The notes below the pieces were generated by a model. That model ran no database searches. It had not been told where the DNA came from and saw nothing but the letters and a program-made list of their open reading frames with translations. A stretch of 5,337 nucleotides of DNA from Pseudomonadota bacterium (GTDB taxonomy: Bacteria; Pseudomonadota; Alphaproteobacteria; Rhizobiales; Tepidamorphaceae), in contig JAEYRQ010000582.1 in NCBI GenBank assembly GCA_023435545.1, forward strand, positions 1 to 5,337, given 5' to 3'. Each line of letters starts with the position of its first letter. Positions within the stretch are counted from its first letter, which is position 1. This document shows, one piece after another, positions 1-5,337 of this stretch. The translations under genes and the position numbers were made by a program.

Positions 1-46
1 CCTGGTCGCTCATGAGCCGATCATATGGGCAAGGCGGCGGAAAAGG

Positions 47-955
47 TCACGCTGCGCCGATCGCCGCAGGCGCCCCGGCGATCATCTCCAGCGCCGCGAC
101 GATCCGGTCGCGGTCGGCGAGCAACGCCTTGTAGCGAAGCTGGGAGTCGTCGAGCGACAGCACCTGCGCCTTCAGACCCGCCGCCAGCCGGGCGCCGTCG
201 GGATGCCGGCGGAACGCCTCGAACGGATCGACATGGACCTTGATCGTGAACAGGATGTCGCCGGATACCGGGAGCCGACGCAACGTCTGCCGCTCGACCC
301 GGATGAAGGCCTGCGGCATCCCCTCGCCTGAGAACCAGTCGCGCGGCCGCTCCTTGGATTCCGGGTGATGCAGGTCGTCGTCGGCATAGATCGAGCAGTT
401 GAGCCGCCACACCGGCTGGTCGACCTTCAGGTTGTCGAAGATGCGGTCGATCCGCGGCCCCAGCCGCTCGGCATAATGTGGGACGCTTCGGTGGATCTCG
501 CCCATCGGCCGGGCGAACTTCTCCGCAAGCGACCAGGCGGATGGAAAGCACAGGCTCGCCGCGGCAAGGCGGTAGCCCGCAGGCGATGCCCGCATCAGGC
601 ACAGGTCCTCCTGGACGAGGCGAGAGGCGGTCAGAAGCGACGCGGCGTCACCCTCGAGATCGACGGTTTGTCCGGCCGGAAGGACCTCGAGCCTCGCACC
701 CTCGCGGCGGTACAGGTCCGGAAACCGTGCCGGCAGATGCTCCGCCAGGAGCGCCAGCACCTCGCGCTGCGCCTCGCGGGTCTCCGCCTCCTCGCGGAAC
801 ACCACCTCGCGCCGCTCCGCGAACAACCGCTCCTTCTCGTCGAGATGCGCGACGAGATCCCCGTCCGGCTCGATCCACTCGGCGAGGTCGAGCGGCTTCA
901 GCCCGATCGAGAAGGGCTGCCGCGAGCCGTCATAGGGGGTGTGGGCCAGTTCCAA
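47..955 (-). CDS. DUF3445 / haem-dependent oxidative N-demethylase family protein
   Basis: A 302-residue protein that I place in the DUF3445 family (PF11927). The characterised member, HODM, is a PAS-fold haem b enzyme that uses O2 and NADPH-derived electrons to demethylate dimethylamine, releasing formaldehyde. Family-like segments are seen in order: an N-terminal HTPYDG (5-10) followed by FSIGLKPLDLAEWI (15-28), QEDLCLM (115-121), LCFPSAWSLAEKFARPMGEI (135-154), NCSIY (186-190) and RVERQTLRRLP (219-229). It has no signal peptide or membrane segment, so it is probably cytoplasmic. The start is inferred: the reading frame is open much further upstream, but that part would overlap the two preceding genes and looks non-coding. 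TTG at 955 has a good Shine-Dalgarno six bases before it and places HTPYDG at the very N-terminus, as expected. It is the last gene visible in the peptidase operon. No reductase partner is in view, so the substrate is unknown. Family assignment is strong; the exact reaction is an inference. Confidence 0.87.
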   Translation of the reverse strand: MELAHTPYDGSRQPFSIGLKPLDLAEWIEPDGDLVAHLDEKERLFAERREVVFREEAETREAQREVLALLAEHLPARFPDLYRREGARLEVLPAGQTVDLEGDAASLLTASRLVQEDLCLMRASPAGYRLAAASLCFPSAWSLAEKFARPMGEIHRSVPHYAERLGPRIDRIFDNLKVDQPVWRLNCSIYADDDLHHPESKERPRDWFSGEGMPQAFIRVERQTLRRLPVSGDILFTIKVHVDPFEAFRRHPDGARLAAGLKAQVLSLDDSQLRYKALLADRDRIVAALEMIAGAPAAIGAA

Positions 956-961
956 GGGCGG

Positions 962-969
962 TCCTGCCT
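962..969 (-). promoter_or_regulatory. Ribosome binding site deciding the TTG start of the DUF3445 gene
   Basis: AGGCAGGA reads on the minus strand from 969 to 962 and ends six bases before TTG at 955. It directly follows the TAG stop (972-970) of the small membrane gene, so ribosomes ending there could restart at once. No ATG or GTG lies in frame near the conserved N-terminus. Confidence 0.6.
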
Positions 970-1146
970 CTAGAAGCGCCTGCGTGCCCGGCCGTACATG
1001 ATCATCCCCGCCAGCGCGACGGCGGCGACCGCCAGCACGACCAACAGGACGATCATCGCGATCGCCCCGAGGATCGAGCCGAGCGTGTTCCAGAATCCGA
1101 CCTGGGCGATGATCAGCGCGAGGATGAGGATCAGCAGGATCGGCAT
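970..1146 (-). CDS. Small hydrophobic membrane protein (58 aa), unknown function
   Basis: A 58-residue ORF beginning MPILLILILALIIAQ and ending MYGRARRRF. I do not recognise its family. Residues 2-14 are almost entirely aliphatic. After a short polar turn around QVGFWNTLGS (15-24), residues 25-51 form a second long hydrophobic stretch. The C-terminus is basic (RARRRF), so by the positive-inside rule it probably faces the cytoplasm, giving a two-helix hairpin or one long helix in the inner membrane. Its reality is supported by context: it starts three bases after the peptidase stop codon, has a near-perfect Shine-Dalgarno (GGAGGA) seven bases before the ATG, and its stop abuts the ribosome binding site of the DUF3445 gene. 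This places it within a single operon. It could be a membrane anchor or modulator for a neighbouring enzyme, or simply an independent small membrane protein. Confidence 0.75.
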   Translation of the reverse strand: MPILLILILALIIAQVGFWNTLGSILGAIAMIVLLVVLAVAAVALAGMIMYGRARRRF

Positions 1147-1149
1147 GGC

Positions 1150-2982
1150 TCAGTCCTCCATCGCCTCGAGTTCGTCGATCAGCCGCTCGACGACGCCGAG
1201 GCCCATGCGCCAGAAGTCCGGATCGCGGGCGTCGAGGCCGAAGGGTGCCAGCAGCTCGGAATGATGCTTGGTGCCACCGGCCCTCAGCATGTCGAAATAC
1301 TTCTCCGCGAAGCCGTCGGCGCTTGCCTCGTAGATCGCGTAGAGCGAGTTCACCAGGCAATCCCCGAAGGCGTAGGCATAGACATAGAACGGCGAATGGA
1401 TGAAGTGCGGCACGTAGCACCAGAAGTTCTCGTAGCCCTCGCCGAGCCGGATCGCCGGCCCGAGGCTCTCGGCCTGCACCTCCCTCCAGATCGTCGAGAT
1501 ATCGTCGACCGTCAGTTCGCCCTCGCGCCGGGCGGTGTGGATGCGCCGCTCGAACACGTAGAAGGCGATCTGGCGCACCACCGTGTTGATCATGTCCTCC
1601 GCCTTGGCGGCGAGTAGCGCCTTGCGCGCCGTCGGGTCGGTGGTCTCCGACAAGAGCCGGCGGAAGGTCAGCATCTCGCCGAACACGCTCGCCGTCTCGG
1701 CGAGCGTCAGCGGCGTCGGCGCCATCAGCGGCCCCTGCGGCGCGGCCAGCACCTGGTGCACGCCGTGGCCGAGTTCGTGCGCCAGCGTCATCACGTCGCG
1801 CGGCCGGCCCATGTAGTTGAGCAGCACGTAGGGGTGGGCACTCGGCACCGTCGGATGCGCGAAGGCGCCGGGCGCCTTGCCGGGCTTCACCGGCGCGTCT
1901 ATCCAGCCCCTGTCGAAGAACGGCTCGGCGATCCGCGCCATCTCCGGCGAGAAGTCGGCATAGGCGCCCATCACCGTCTGGCGCGCCTCCGCCCAGCCAT
2001 AGGTCTTCTGCGCGACCCGGGGCAGCGGCGCGTTGCGATCCCAGAACTCAAGCTGGTCCTTGCCGAACCAGCGGGCCTTCAGCCCGTAGTAGCGATGCGA
2101 CAGCTTTGGATAGGCACCGCGCACGCTCTCGACCAGCGCCTCGACCACATCCCGCTCCACCCGGTTGGCTAGATGGCGCGAGTCTGCGACGTCCTCGAAA
2201 CCGCGCCAGCGGTCGGAGATCTCCTTGTCCTTGGCCAGCGTGTTGGTGATCAGCGCGAAGGTCGACAGGTGCTTGCTGAAGGTCGCGATCAGCGCCTCGG
2301 CGCCCTTGCGGCGCCTCGCCTCGTCGCTGTCCTGCAACAGGTTCAGCGTCGGCTCGAGCGTTAGTTCCTCGCCATCCACGGTGAACCTCAGCGAGGCCAT
2401 CGTCTCGTCGAACAGCCGGTTCCAGGCGCCGCGCCCGGTGATCGACTTCTCGTGGAACAGCTGCTCCAGCCTGTCATCGAGCTGGTAGGGCTTTTCCTTG
2501 CGCACCTCCTCGATCCACGGCCGATAGTGGCCGAGCGCCGGCACCTCCATCGCCCGCTCCAGCGCGCCGTCGTCGAGGCGGTTCAGTTCGAGCGGGAAGA
2601 ACAGCAGGTGCACGCTCGCATTGGTGATCTTCTCACGCACGTCGCCGTAGAACTTGGCCCGCTTGGGGTCCGATACATCGAGAGCGTGCTGCAACCCGGC
2701 ATAGGAGACGATCCGGCCGATCAGGTCCTGCAGCGCCTCCAGTTCGCGGACCGCTTCGGCCAGCCGGTCGGCGCCACCCTCGCCCGCGAGAGTCTCGGCG
2801 AGACGGCCCTTCCACTTCGCCTCGAACTTCTTCGACTCGGCGAGCGATCGATCGAGGTCGACCTTCACCTCTGGCCCGTCCATGGAGGGATAGAGGTCGG
2901 TAAGGTCCCAGACCGGCAGCGTTCCGAGATCCGGCGCCTTTCTTCCTGCGCCTGCCGCCGCAGCGGTCGTGCCAACCCGCAT
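1150..2982 (-). CDS. pepF: M3 family oligoendopeptidase F
   Basis: A 610-residue zinc metallopeptidase of family M3 (oligoendopeptidase F type), which cuts short peptides in the cytoplasm and so contributes to peptide turnover. The sequence shows the active-site HELGH at 402-406 (His402 and His406 as zinc ligands, Glu403 catalytic) and the third ligand Glu429 in LAETASVFGEML. A C-terminal substrate-binding segment, PHFIHSPFYVYAYAFGD (525-541), is typical of the family. The N-terminal part (roughly 20-200), opening with LPVWDLTDLYPSMDG, matches the helical Oligopep_F region. The length is normal for the family, and no signal peptide is present. The reading frame is open for 76 more codons upstream, but ATG at 2982 has a strong AGGGAG seven bases before it. 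The extra part would overlap the start of the divergent regulator and does not resemble the family. It is the first gene of the leftward operon, ending three bases before the small membrane gene. Confidence 0.95.
   Translation of the reverse strand: MRVGTTAAAAGAGRKAPDLGTLPVWDLTDLYPSMDGPEVKVDLDRSLAESKKFEAKWKGRLAETLAGEGGADRLAEAVRELEALQDLIGRIVSYAGLQHALDVSDPKRAKFYGDVREKITNASVHLLFFPLELNRLDDGALERAMEVPALGHYRPWIEEVRKEKPYQLDDRLEQLFHEKSITGRGAWNRLFDETMASLRFTVDGEELTLEPTLNLLQDSDEARRRKGAEALIATFSKHLSTFALITNTLAKDKEISDRWRGFEDVADSRHLANRVERDVVEALVESVRGAYPKLSHRYYGLKARWFGKDQLEFWDRNAPLPRVAQKTYGWAEARQTVMGAYADFSPEMARIAEPFFDRGWIDAPVKPGKAPGAFAHPTVPSAHPYVLLNYMGRPRDVMTLAHELGHGVHQVLAAPQGPLMAPTPLTLAETASVFGEMLTFRRLLSETTDPTARKALLAAKAEDMINTVVRQIAFYVFERRIHTARREGELTVDDISTIWREVQAESLGPAIRLGEGYENFWCYVPHFIHSPFYVYAYAFGDCLVNSLYAIYEASADGFAEKYFDMLRAGGTKHHSELLAPFGLDARDPDFWRMGLGVVERLIDELEAMED
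1154..1159 (-). promoter_or_regulatory. Strong Shine-Dalgarno of the small membrane gene inside the peptidase 3' end
   Basis: GGAGGA (minus strand, 1159 to 1154) lies in the last codons of the oligoendopeptidase gene, seven bases before the ATG at 1146. A site this close to consensus is the main argument that the 58-codon frame is translated, and it implies coupling to translation of the peptidase. Confidence 0.75.
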
Positions 2983-2989
2983 CTTGATT

Positions 2990-2995
2990 CTCCCT
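2990..2995 (-). promoter_or_regulatory. Ribosome binding site fixing the pepF start
   Basis: AGGGAG (minus strand, 2995 to 2990) sits seven bases upstream of ATG at 2982. It decides for the 610-residue form over a longer in-frame ATG at 3210, which lacks this signal and lies within the 5' leader of the divergent gene. Confidence 0.75.
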
Positions 2996-3040
2996 GGGAC
3001 CTGACTTCCGGCCCTGTGAACTGCGCAGCCGACGGCCGCG

Positions 3041-3068
3041 ATATTAGCGGGCGGCCCGAACGCTTCAA
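3041..3068 (-). promoter_or_regulatory. Candidate sigma-70-type promoter for the pepF operon
   Basis: On the minus strand a TTGAAG (3068 to 3063, -35-like) is followed after 16 bases by TAATAT (3046 to 3041, -10-like). Each box matches 4 of 6 consensus positions. Transcription would start near 3034, giving a leader of about 50 bases before ATG 2982. The A/T-rich -10 stands out in this GC-rich region, but the call rests on pattern only. Confidence 0.35.
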
Positions 3069-3143
3069 GGAAGTCGAACAATAGCGGCGCTCGACGCGCC
3101 GGTCCTGGCCCCGCATGCAGGTCATCGAATGTGTACGATCGGT

Positions 3144-3158
3144 TTAAGGCACCCTTTA
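3144..3158 (+). promoter_or_regulatory. Candidate CtrA-box-like site upstream of the response regulator
   Basis: TTAA (3144-3147), seven bases, then TTTA (3155-3158) matches the alphaproteobacterial CtrA consensus TTAA-N7-TTAA at 7 of 8 defined positions. It lies 67-81 bases upstream of the regulator ATG at 3225 and is among the most A/T-rich spots of the divergent control region. The consensus is established knowledge; binding here is inference, since short sites arise by chance and the CtrA status of the host is unknown. Confidence 0.25.
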
Positions 3159-3164
3159 CCCAGT

Positions 3165-3180
3165 CGGGCAACAATGCCCG
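3165..3180 (+). repeat. Short perfect inverted repeat in the regulator leader
   Basis: CGGGCA (3165-3170), loop ACAA, TGCCCG (3175-3180): a 6-bp perfect stem with a four-base loop, 44 bases before the regulator start codon. It has no following T tract, so it is not a classical terminator. It could be an operator half-site pair, a leader hairpin, or chance in GC-rich DNA. Confidence 0.3.
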
Positions 3181-3215
3181 GTCGCTGGTGGCGCCGGCTG
3201 CCGCGGCCATCGCCT

Positions 3216-3219
3216 GGAG
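3216..3219 (+). promoter_or_regulatory. Ribosome binding site of the response regulator
   Basis: GGAG at 3216-3219 lies five bases before ATG at 3225. It supports this start over an in-frame ATG at 3129, which would add 32 residues not resembling a receiver domain. From 3225 the protein opens directly with the expected receiver beta strand, CILIVDDD. Confidence 0.65.
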
Positions 3220-3224
3220 TGGAC

Positions 3225-4736
3225 ATGGCAGAGTGCATCCTGATCGTCGACGACGACCCGGTCCAGCGACGGATCCTGGAAGGGGCGGTGACCCGGTTCG
3301 GCTTCGAACCGATCACGGCCGAAACCGGCGACACCGCCATCCAGGCGCTGACCGGGCCGCGTGCCGAGGAGATCGTGCTGGTCATCCTCGATCTGGTCAT
3401 GCCCGACCTCGACGGCATGGGTACGCTGGAGCGGATGCGTAAGGATGGCATCTACCGGCCGGTGATCGTGCAGACGGCCCATGGCGGCATCGACACGGTG
3501 GTTAGCGCGGTAAGAGCCGGCGCGGTCGACTTCTTCGTCAAGCCAGTCAGCCCGGAGCGGCTGGAGATCTCGATCCGCAACGCGCTGAAGGTGAACGCGC
3601 TCGAGGGCGAGATCGCGCGCATCAAGCGGCGCATCGAGGGGACCCTGACCTTCCGCGACATCGTAACGCGCTCGCCTGCGATGCAGCGGGTGATCTCGCT
3701 CGGAGAGCGGGCCGCCAGCTCCAACATTCCGATCATCATCGAGGGCGAATCGGGGGTCGGAAAGGAACTGGTCGCCCGCGCCATCCAGGGATCGAGCGCT
3801 CGCGCCGGCAAGCCCTTCGTCGCGGTGAATTGCGGCGCCATCCCCGAGAACCTGGTTGAATCCACCCTGTTCGGCCACGAGAAGGGCGCTTTCACCGGAG
3901 CGACCGACAAGCGCATCGGCAAGTTCGTCGAAGCCGACGGCGGCACGCTGTTCCTGGACGAGGTGGGTGAACTCCCGCCGGACGCGCAGGTGAAGCTCTT
4001 GCGCGCGCTGCAGGAAGGCGAGGTCGACCCTGTCGGCGCCCGTCGGCCGGTGAAAGTGGATATCCGCCTGATCTCGGCGACCAACCGCTCGATGATCGAC
4101 CAGGTCCGGCACGGCAAGTTCCGCGAGGATCTGTACTACCGGCTCAACGTCTTCCCGATCCTGGTTCCACCACTGCGCGAGCGCCGCGAGGACGTGCCGC
4201 TGCTGGCCCGCCACTTCGTCACGCGGTTTGCGGCCGAGGAGGGCAAGAAGATCGAGTCGATCACCCCCGAGGCGATGGCGCTGCTGCAGCGCTACAGCTG
4301 GCCCGGAAATGTCCGGCAACTCGAGAACGTCGTGTTCCGGGCGGTGGTGCTCGCTGATTCGGCGGAACTCGACGTGGAACACTTCCCGCAGATCGTCGCT
4401 CAGATCGACGATATCGACCTGTCGATACCACGCCCGCATCCGGTTCACGCTTTCGACCGTCCGCCCGACTCTGTCTTCCAGATCCCGGCTGAGGCCAGCG
4501 TCGCCGAGGCGATCCCCCCCGCGGAGCCGGCCTACGTTCCGCCCCCCGTCCCCGCCGTTCCGCTCCTGTCGGAGGACGGTGACGTGCGGCCGCTCGAGGA
4601 CATCGAGGCGGATCTCATCCGTTTTGCGCTCGAGCATTACCGCGGCCGGATGAGCGAGGTGGCGCGCAAGCTCGGCATCGGCCGCTCCACGCTCTACCGG
4701 CGGCTGAAGGAGTTGGAGCTCGACGCCGCCGAATAG
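3225..4736 (+). CDS. NtrC-type sigma-54-dependent response regulator (TacA-like)
   Basis: A 503-residue two-component transcription activator with three domains. The receiver (1-120) has the acidic cluster at 9-11, phospho-acceptor Asp56 (in LDLVMP), Thr84 and Lys106 (FFVKP). The AAA+ sigma-54 activation domain (about 146-375) has Walker A GESGVGKE (174-181), the sigma-54-contacting GAFTGA (221-226) and Walker B LFLDE (242-246). It also carries sensor I ATN (285-287), [11 protein letters not shown] (300-310) with putative arginine fingers, and the sensor II segment [10 protein letters not shown] (359-368). A Fis-type helix-turn-helix (about 459-499; [19 protein letters not shown]) binds DNA. 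All catalytic residues are present, so it should hydrolyse ATP to open sigma-54 promoters when phosphorylated. A proline-rich linker (about 402-447) separates the AAA+ and DNA-binding domains. The overall style, from DDDPVQRR onward, resembles TacA-like regulators of Alphaproteobacteria; this is by memory, without a search. No sensor kinase or phosphotransferase is nearby, so its input is unknown. Confidence 0.95.
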   Translation: MAECILIVDDDPVQRRILEGAVTRFGFEPITAETGDTAIQALTGPRAEEIVLVILDLVMPDLDGMGTLERMRKDGIYRPVIVQTAHGGIDTVVSAVRAGAVDFFVKPVSPERLEISIRNALKVNALEGEIARIKRRIEGTLTFRDIVTRSPAMQRVISLGERAASSNIPIIIEGESGVGKELVARAIQGSSARAGKPFVAVNCGAIPENLVESTLFGHEKGAFTGATDKRIGKFVEADGGTLFLDEVGELPPDAQVKLLRALQEGEVDPVGARRPVKVDIRLISATNRSMIDQVRHGKFREDLYYRLNVFPILVPPLRERREDVPLLARHFVTRFAAEEGKKIESITPEAMALLQRYSWPGNVRQLENVVFRAVVLADSAELDVEHFPQIVAQIDDIDLSIPRPHPVHAFDRPPDSVFQIPAEASVAEAIPPAEPAYVPPPVPAVPLLSEDGDVRPLEDIEADLIRFALEHYRGRMSEVARKLGIGRSTLYRRLKELELDAAE

Positions 4737-4795
4737 CTGGCGGGCGAAACCTGGAGCGGCTGGCCTTGCCGCGCGAATTCGGGTACCTCTGCGGC

Positions 4796-5337
4796 ATGTA
4801 TTGCATGCGCTTATTGAATCGGCTCCTCGGTGGCCGTTTGCGGCCGGTGCTCGCAGCGGGCTTTGCCTCCACCTTTCTGCTGGCGCCCGGAGAACCGGCG
4901 GACGCGGCCCGCGAGGTCGACGTGGTCCTTCAGCCGCCCCCACCGGTGATCGCCACGCCGACCCCGCCCCCCGATGTGCGGCAGGCACAGCCGGCTCCGC
5001 GCCGCGTTCCCTCCGCGCCTGTGGCTGCCCCCGCGGCGCAAGCTGCCGAAGACAACGACGTGCTGTCCGGCCCGCAGATCGAGTTGACCGAGGCGGAGGC
5101 ATTGACGCTGCCGTCGGCCGACCCCGCGCAGACCGAGCGTCCGGCCGGTCGCGAGATCGCCGAGGCGACTTTTGCACGCTTCACGGTCGTCCCGGCTGCG
5201 ACCGGGCCGGCCGAGGCCAAAACGGAGGTCGTCAGCGCGGAAGCGCCGGCCGGGACCTCGCCGCTCCCCGACGCCGAGGAATTCGGTCCGCCGCCGCCAG
5301 ACCCGGCCGTGGGCCCGCCGCCGGGCGGGCAGTGCGC
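4796..5337 (+). CDS. Proline/alanine-rich probable exported protein, N-terminal part (runs off window)
   Basis: An open frame of 180 codons plus two bases with no stop before the right edge, so the C-terminal part is missing. The N-terminus looks like a signal peptide: a basic region (MRLLNRLLGGRLRP, 4-17), a hydrophobic core (VLAAGFASTFLLA, 18-30) and a small-residue cleavage zone (PADAA, 34-38). The rest is low-complexity and rich in Pro, Ala and acidic residues, with proline clusters near the start (QPPPPV, TPTPPPDV) and at the visible end (FGPPPP, GPPPGG). Such segments often span the periplasm or precede a folded domain that is not visible here. I do not recognise the family. GC-rich third codon positions support real coding. 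The start is uncertain: ATG 4796 and ATG 4805 lack a clear Shine-Dalgarno, while an in-frame TTG at 4766 has GGAG ten bases upstream. It follows the regulator by 59 bases in the same direction and may share its transcript. Confidence 0.65.
   Translation, partial: MYCMRLLNRLLGGRLRPVLAAGFASTFLLAPGEPADAAREVDVVLQPPPPVIATPTPPPDVRQAQPAPRRVPSAPVAAPAAQAAEDNDVLSGPQIELTEAEALTLPSADPAQTERPAGREIAEATFARFTVVPAATGPAEAKTEVVSAEAPAGTSPLPDAEEFGPPPPDPAVGPPPGGQC

Noticed and set aside
1..13. Possible start of another minus-strand gene (ATG at 13-11, reading MSDQ)
   Set aside because: Only four codons are visible and there is no clear Shine-Dalgarno upstream, so it cannot be supported, although the position 33 bases after the DUF3445 stop would suit an operon gene.
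956..1420. Upstream extension of the DUF3445 frame to ATG 1420
   Set aside because: It overlaps pepF and the small membrane gene on the same strand and translates to Arg-rich sequence unlike the family. The TTG at 955 with a good ribosome binding site explains the start.
478..1617. A 379-codon open frame on the plus strand across the DUF3445, small membrane and pepF genes
   Set aside because: It is antisense to three genes with family or ribosome-binding-site support; the composition is low-complexity Arg/Pro/Asp with no domain.
2983..3210. 76-residue N-terminal extension of pepF to ATG 3210
   Set aside because: It covers the divergent promoter region, has no family resemblance, and a strong Shine-Dalgarno marks ATG 2982 instead.
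4725..4750. Possible terminator after the regulator (CCGCC ... GGCGG around the stop codon)
   Set aside because: The stem is only five base pairs with an eight-base loop and no T tract, so it is not convincing.
4737..4795. Sigma-54 promoter ahead of the exported-protein gene
   Set aside because: TGG and TTGC elements occur, but none has the required GG-N10-GC spacing.
3156..5177. A 673-codon open frame on the minus strand across the regulator and the downstream gene
   Set aside because: It is antisense to a regulator with complete, ordered motifs. Its translation is Arg/Ala/Asp-rich with no recognisable domain, as is usual for shadow frames in GC-rich DNA.

Overview
The window is GC-rich bacterial DNA. 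Gene content and protein style point to an alphaproteobacterium, probably Rhizobiales-like; this is inferred from family resemblance, without a search. Two transcription units diverge from a shared control region of about 240 bases (2983-3224).

The leftward unit (minus strand) has three tightly packed genes: an M3-family oligoendopeptidase F (1150-2982), a 58-residue hydrophobic membrane protein (970-1146), and a DUF3445 protein of the haem-dependent oxidative N-demethylase family (47-955, TTG start). Gaps are 3 and 14 bases. The Shine-Dalgarno of each downstream gene lies in or directly abuts the end of the gene before it, so the three are almost certainly co-transcribed and probably translationally coupled.

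The rightward unit starts with a complete NtrC-type sigma-54-dependent response regulator (3225-4736; receiver, AAA+ with intact GAFTGA, Fis-type helix-turn-helix), which resembles the TacA-like regulators of Alphaproteobacteria. Fifty-nine bases later a proline/alanine-rich, probably exported protein begins (4796) and runs off the right edge. No cognate histidine kinase is in the window.

The control region holds a plausible sigma-70-type promoter for the peptidase operon, a near-match to a CtrA box (TTAA-N7-TTTA), a short perfect hairpin, and one GANTC site next to the peptidase start. No mobile elements, CRISPR arrays, tRNA or rRNA genes are visible. Most of the window is ordinary chromosomal housekeeping and regulation. 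The points most worth a second look are the small membrane gene between the peptidase and the haem enzyme, and the possible cell-cycle (CtrA) input to the TacA-like regulator. I do not see a clear novel defence or mobile system.
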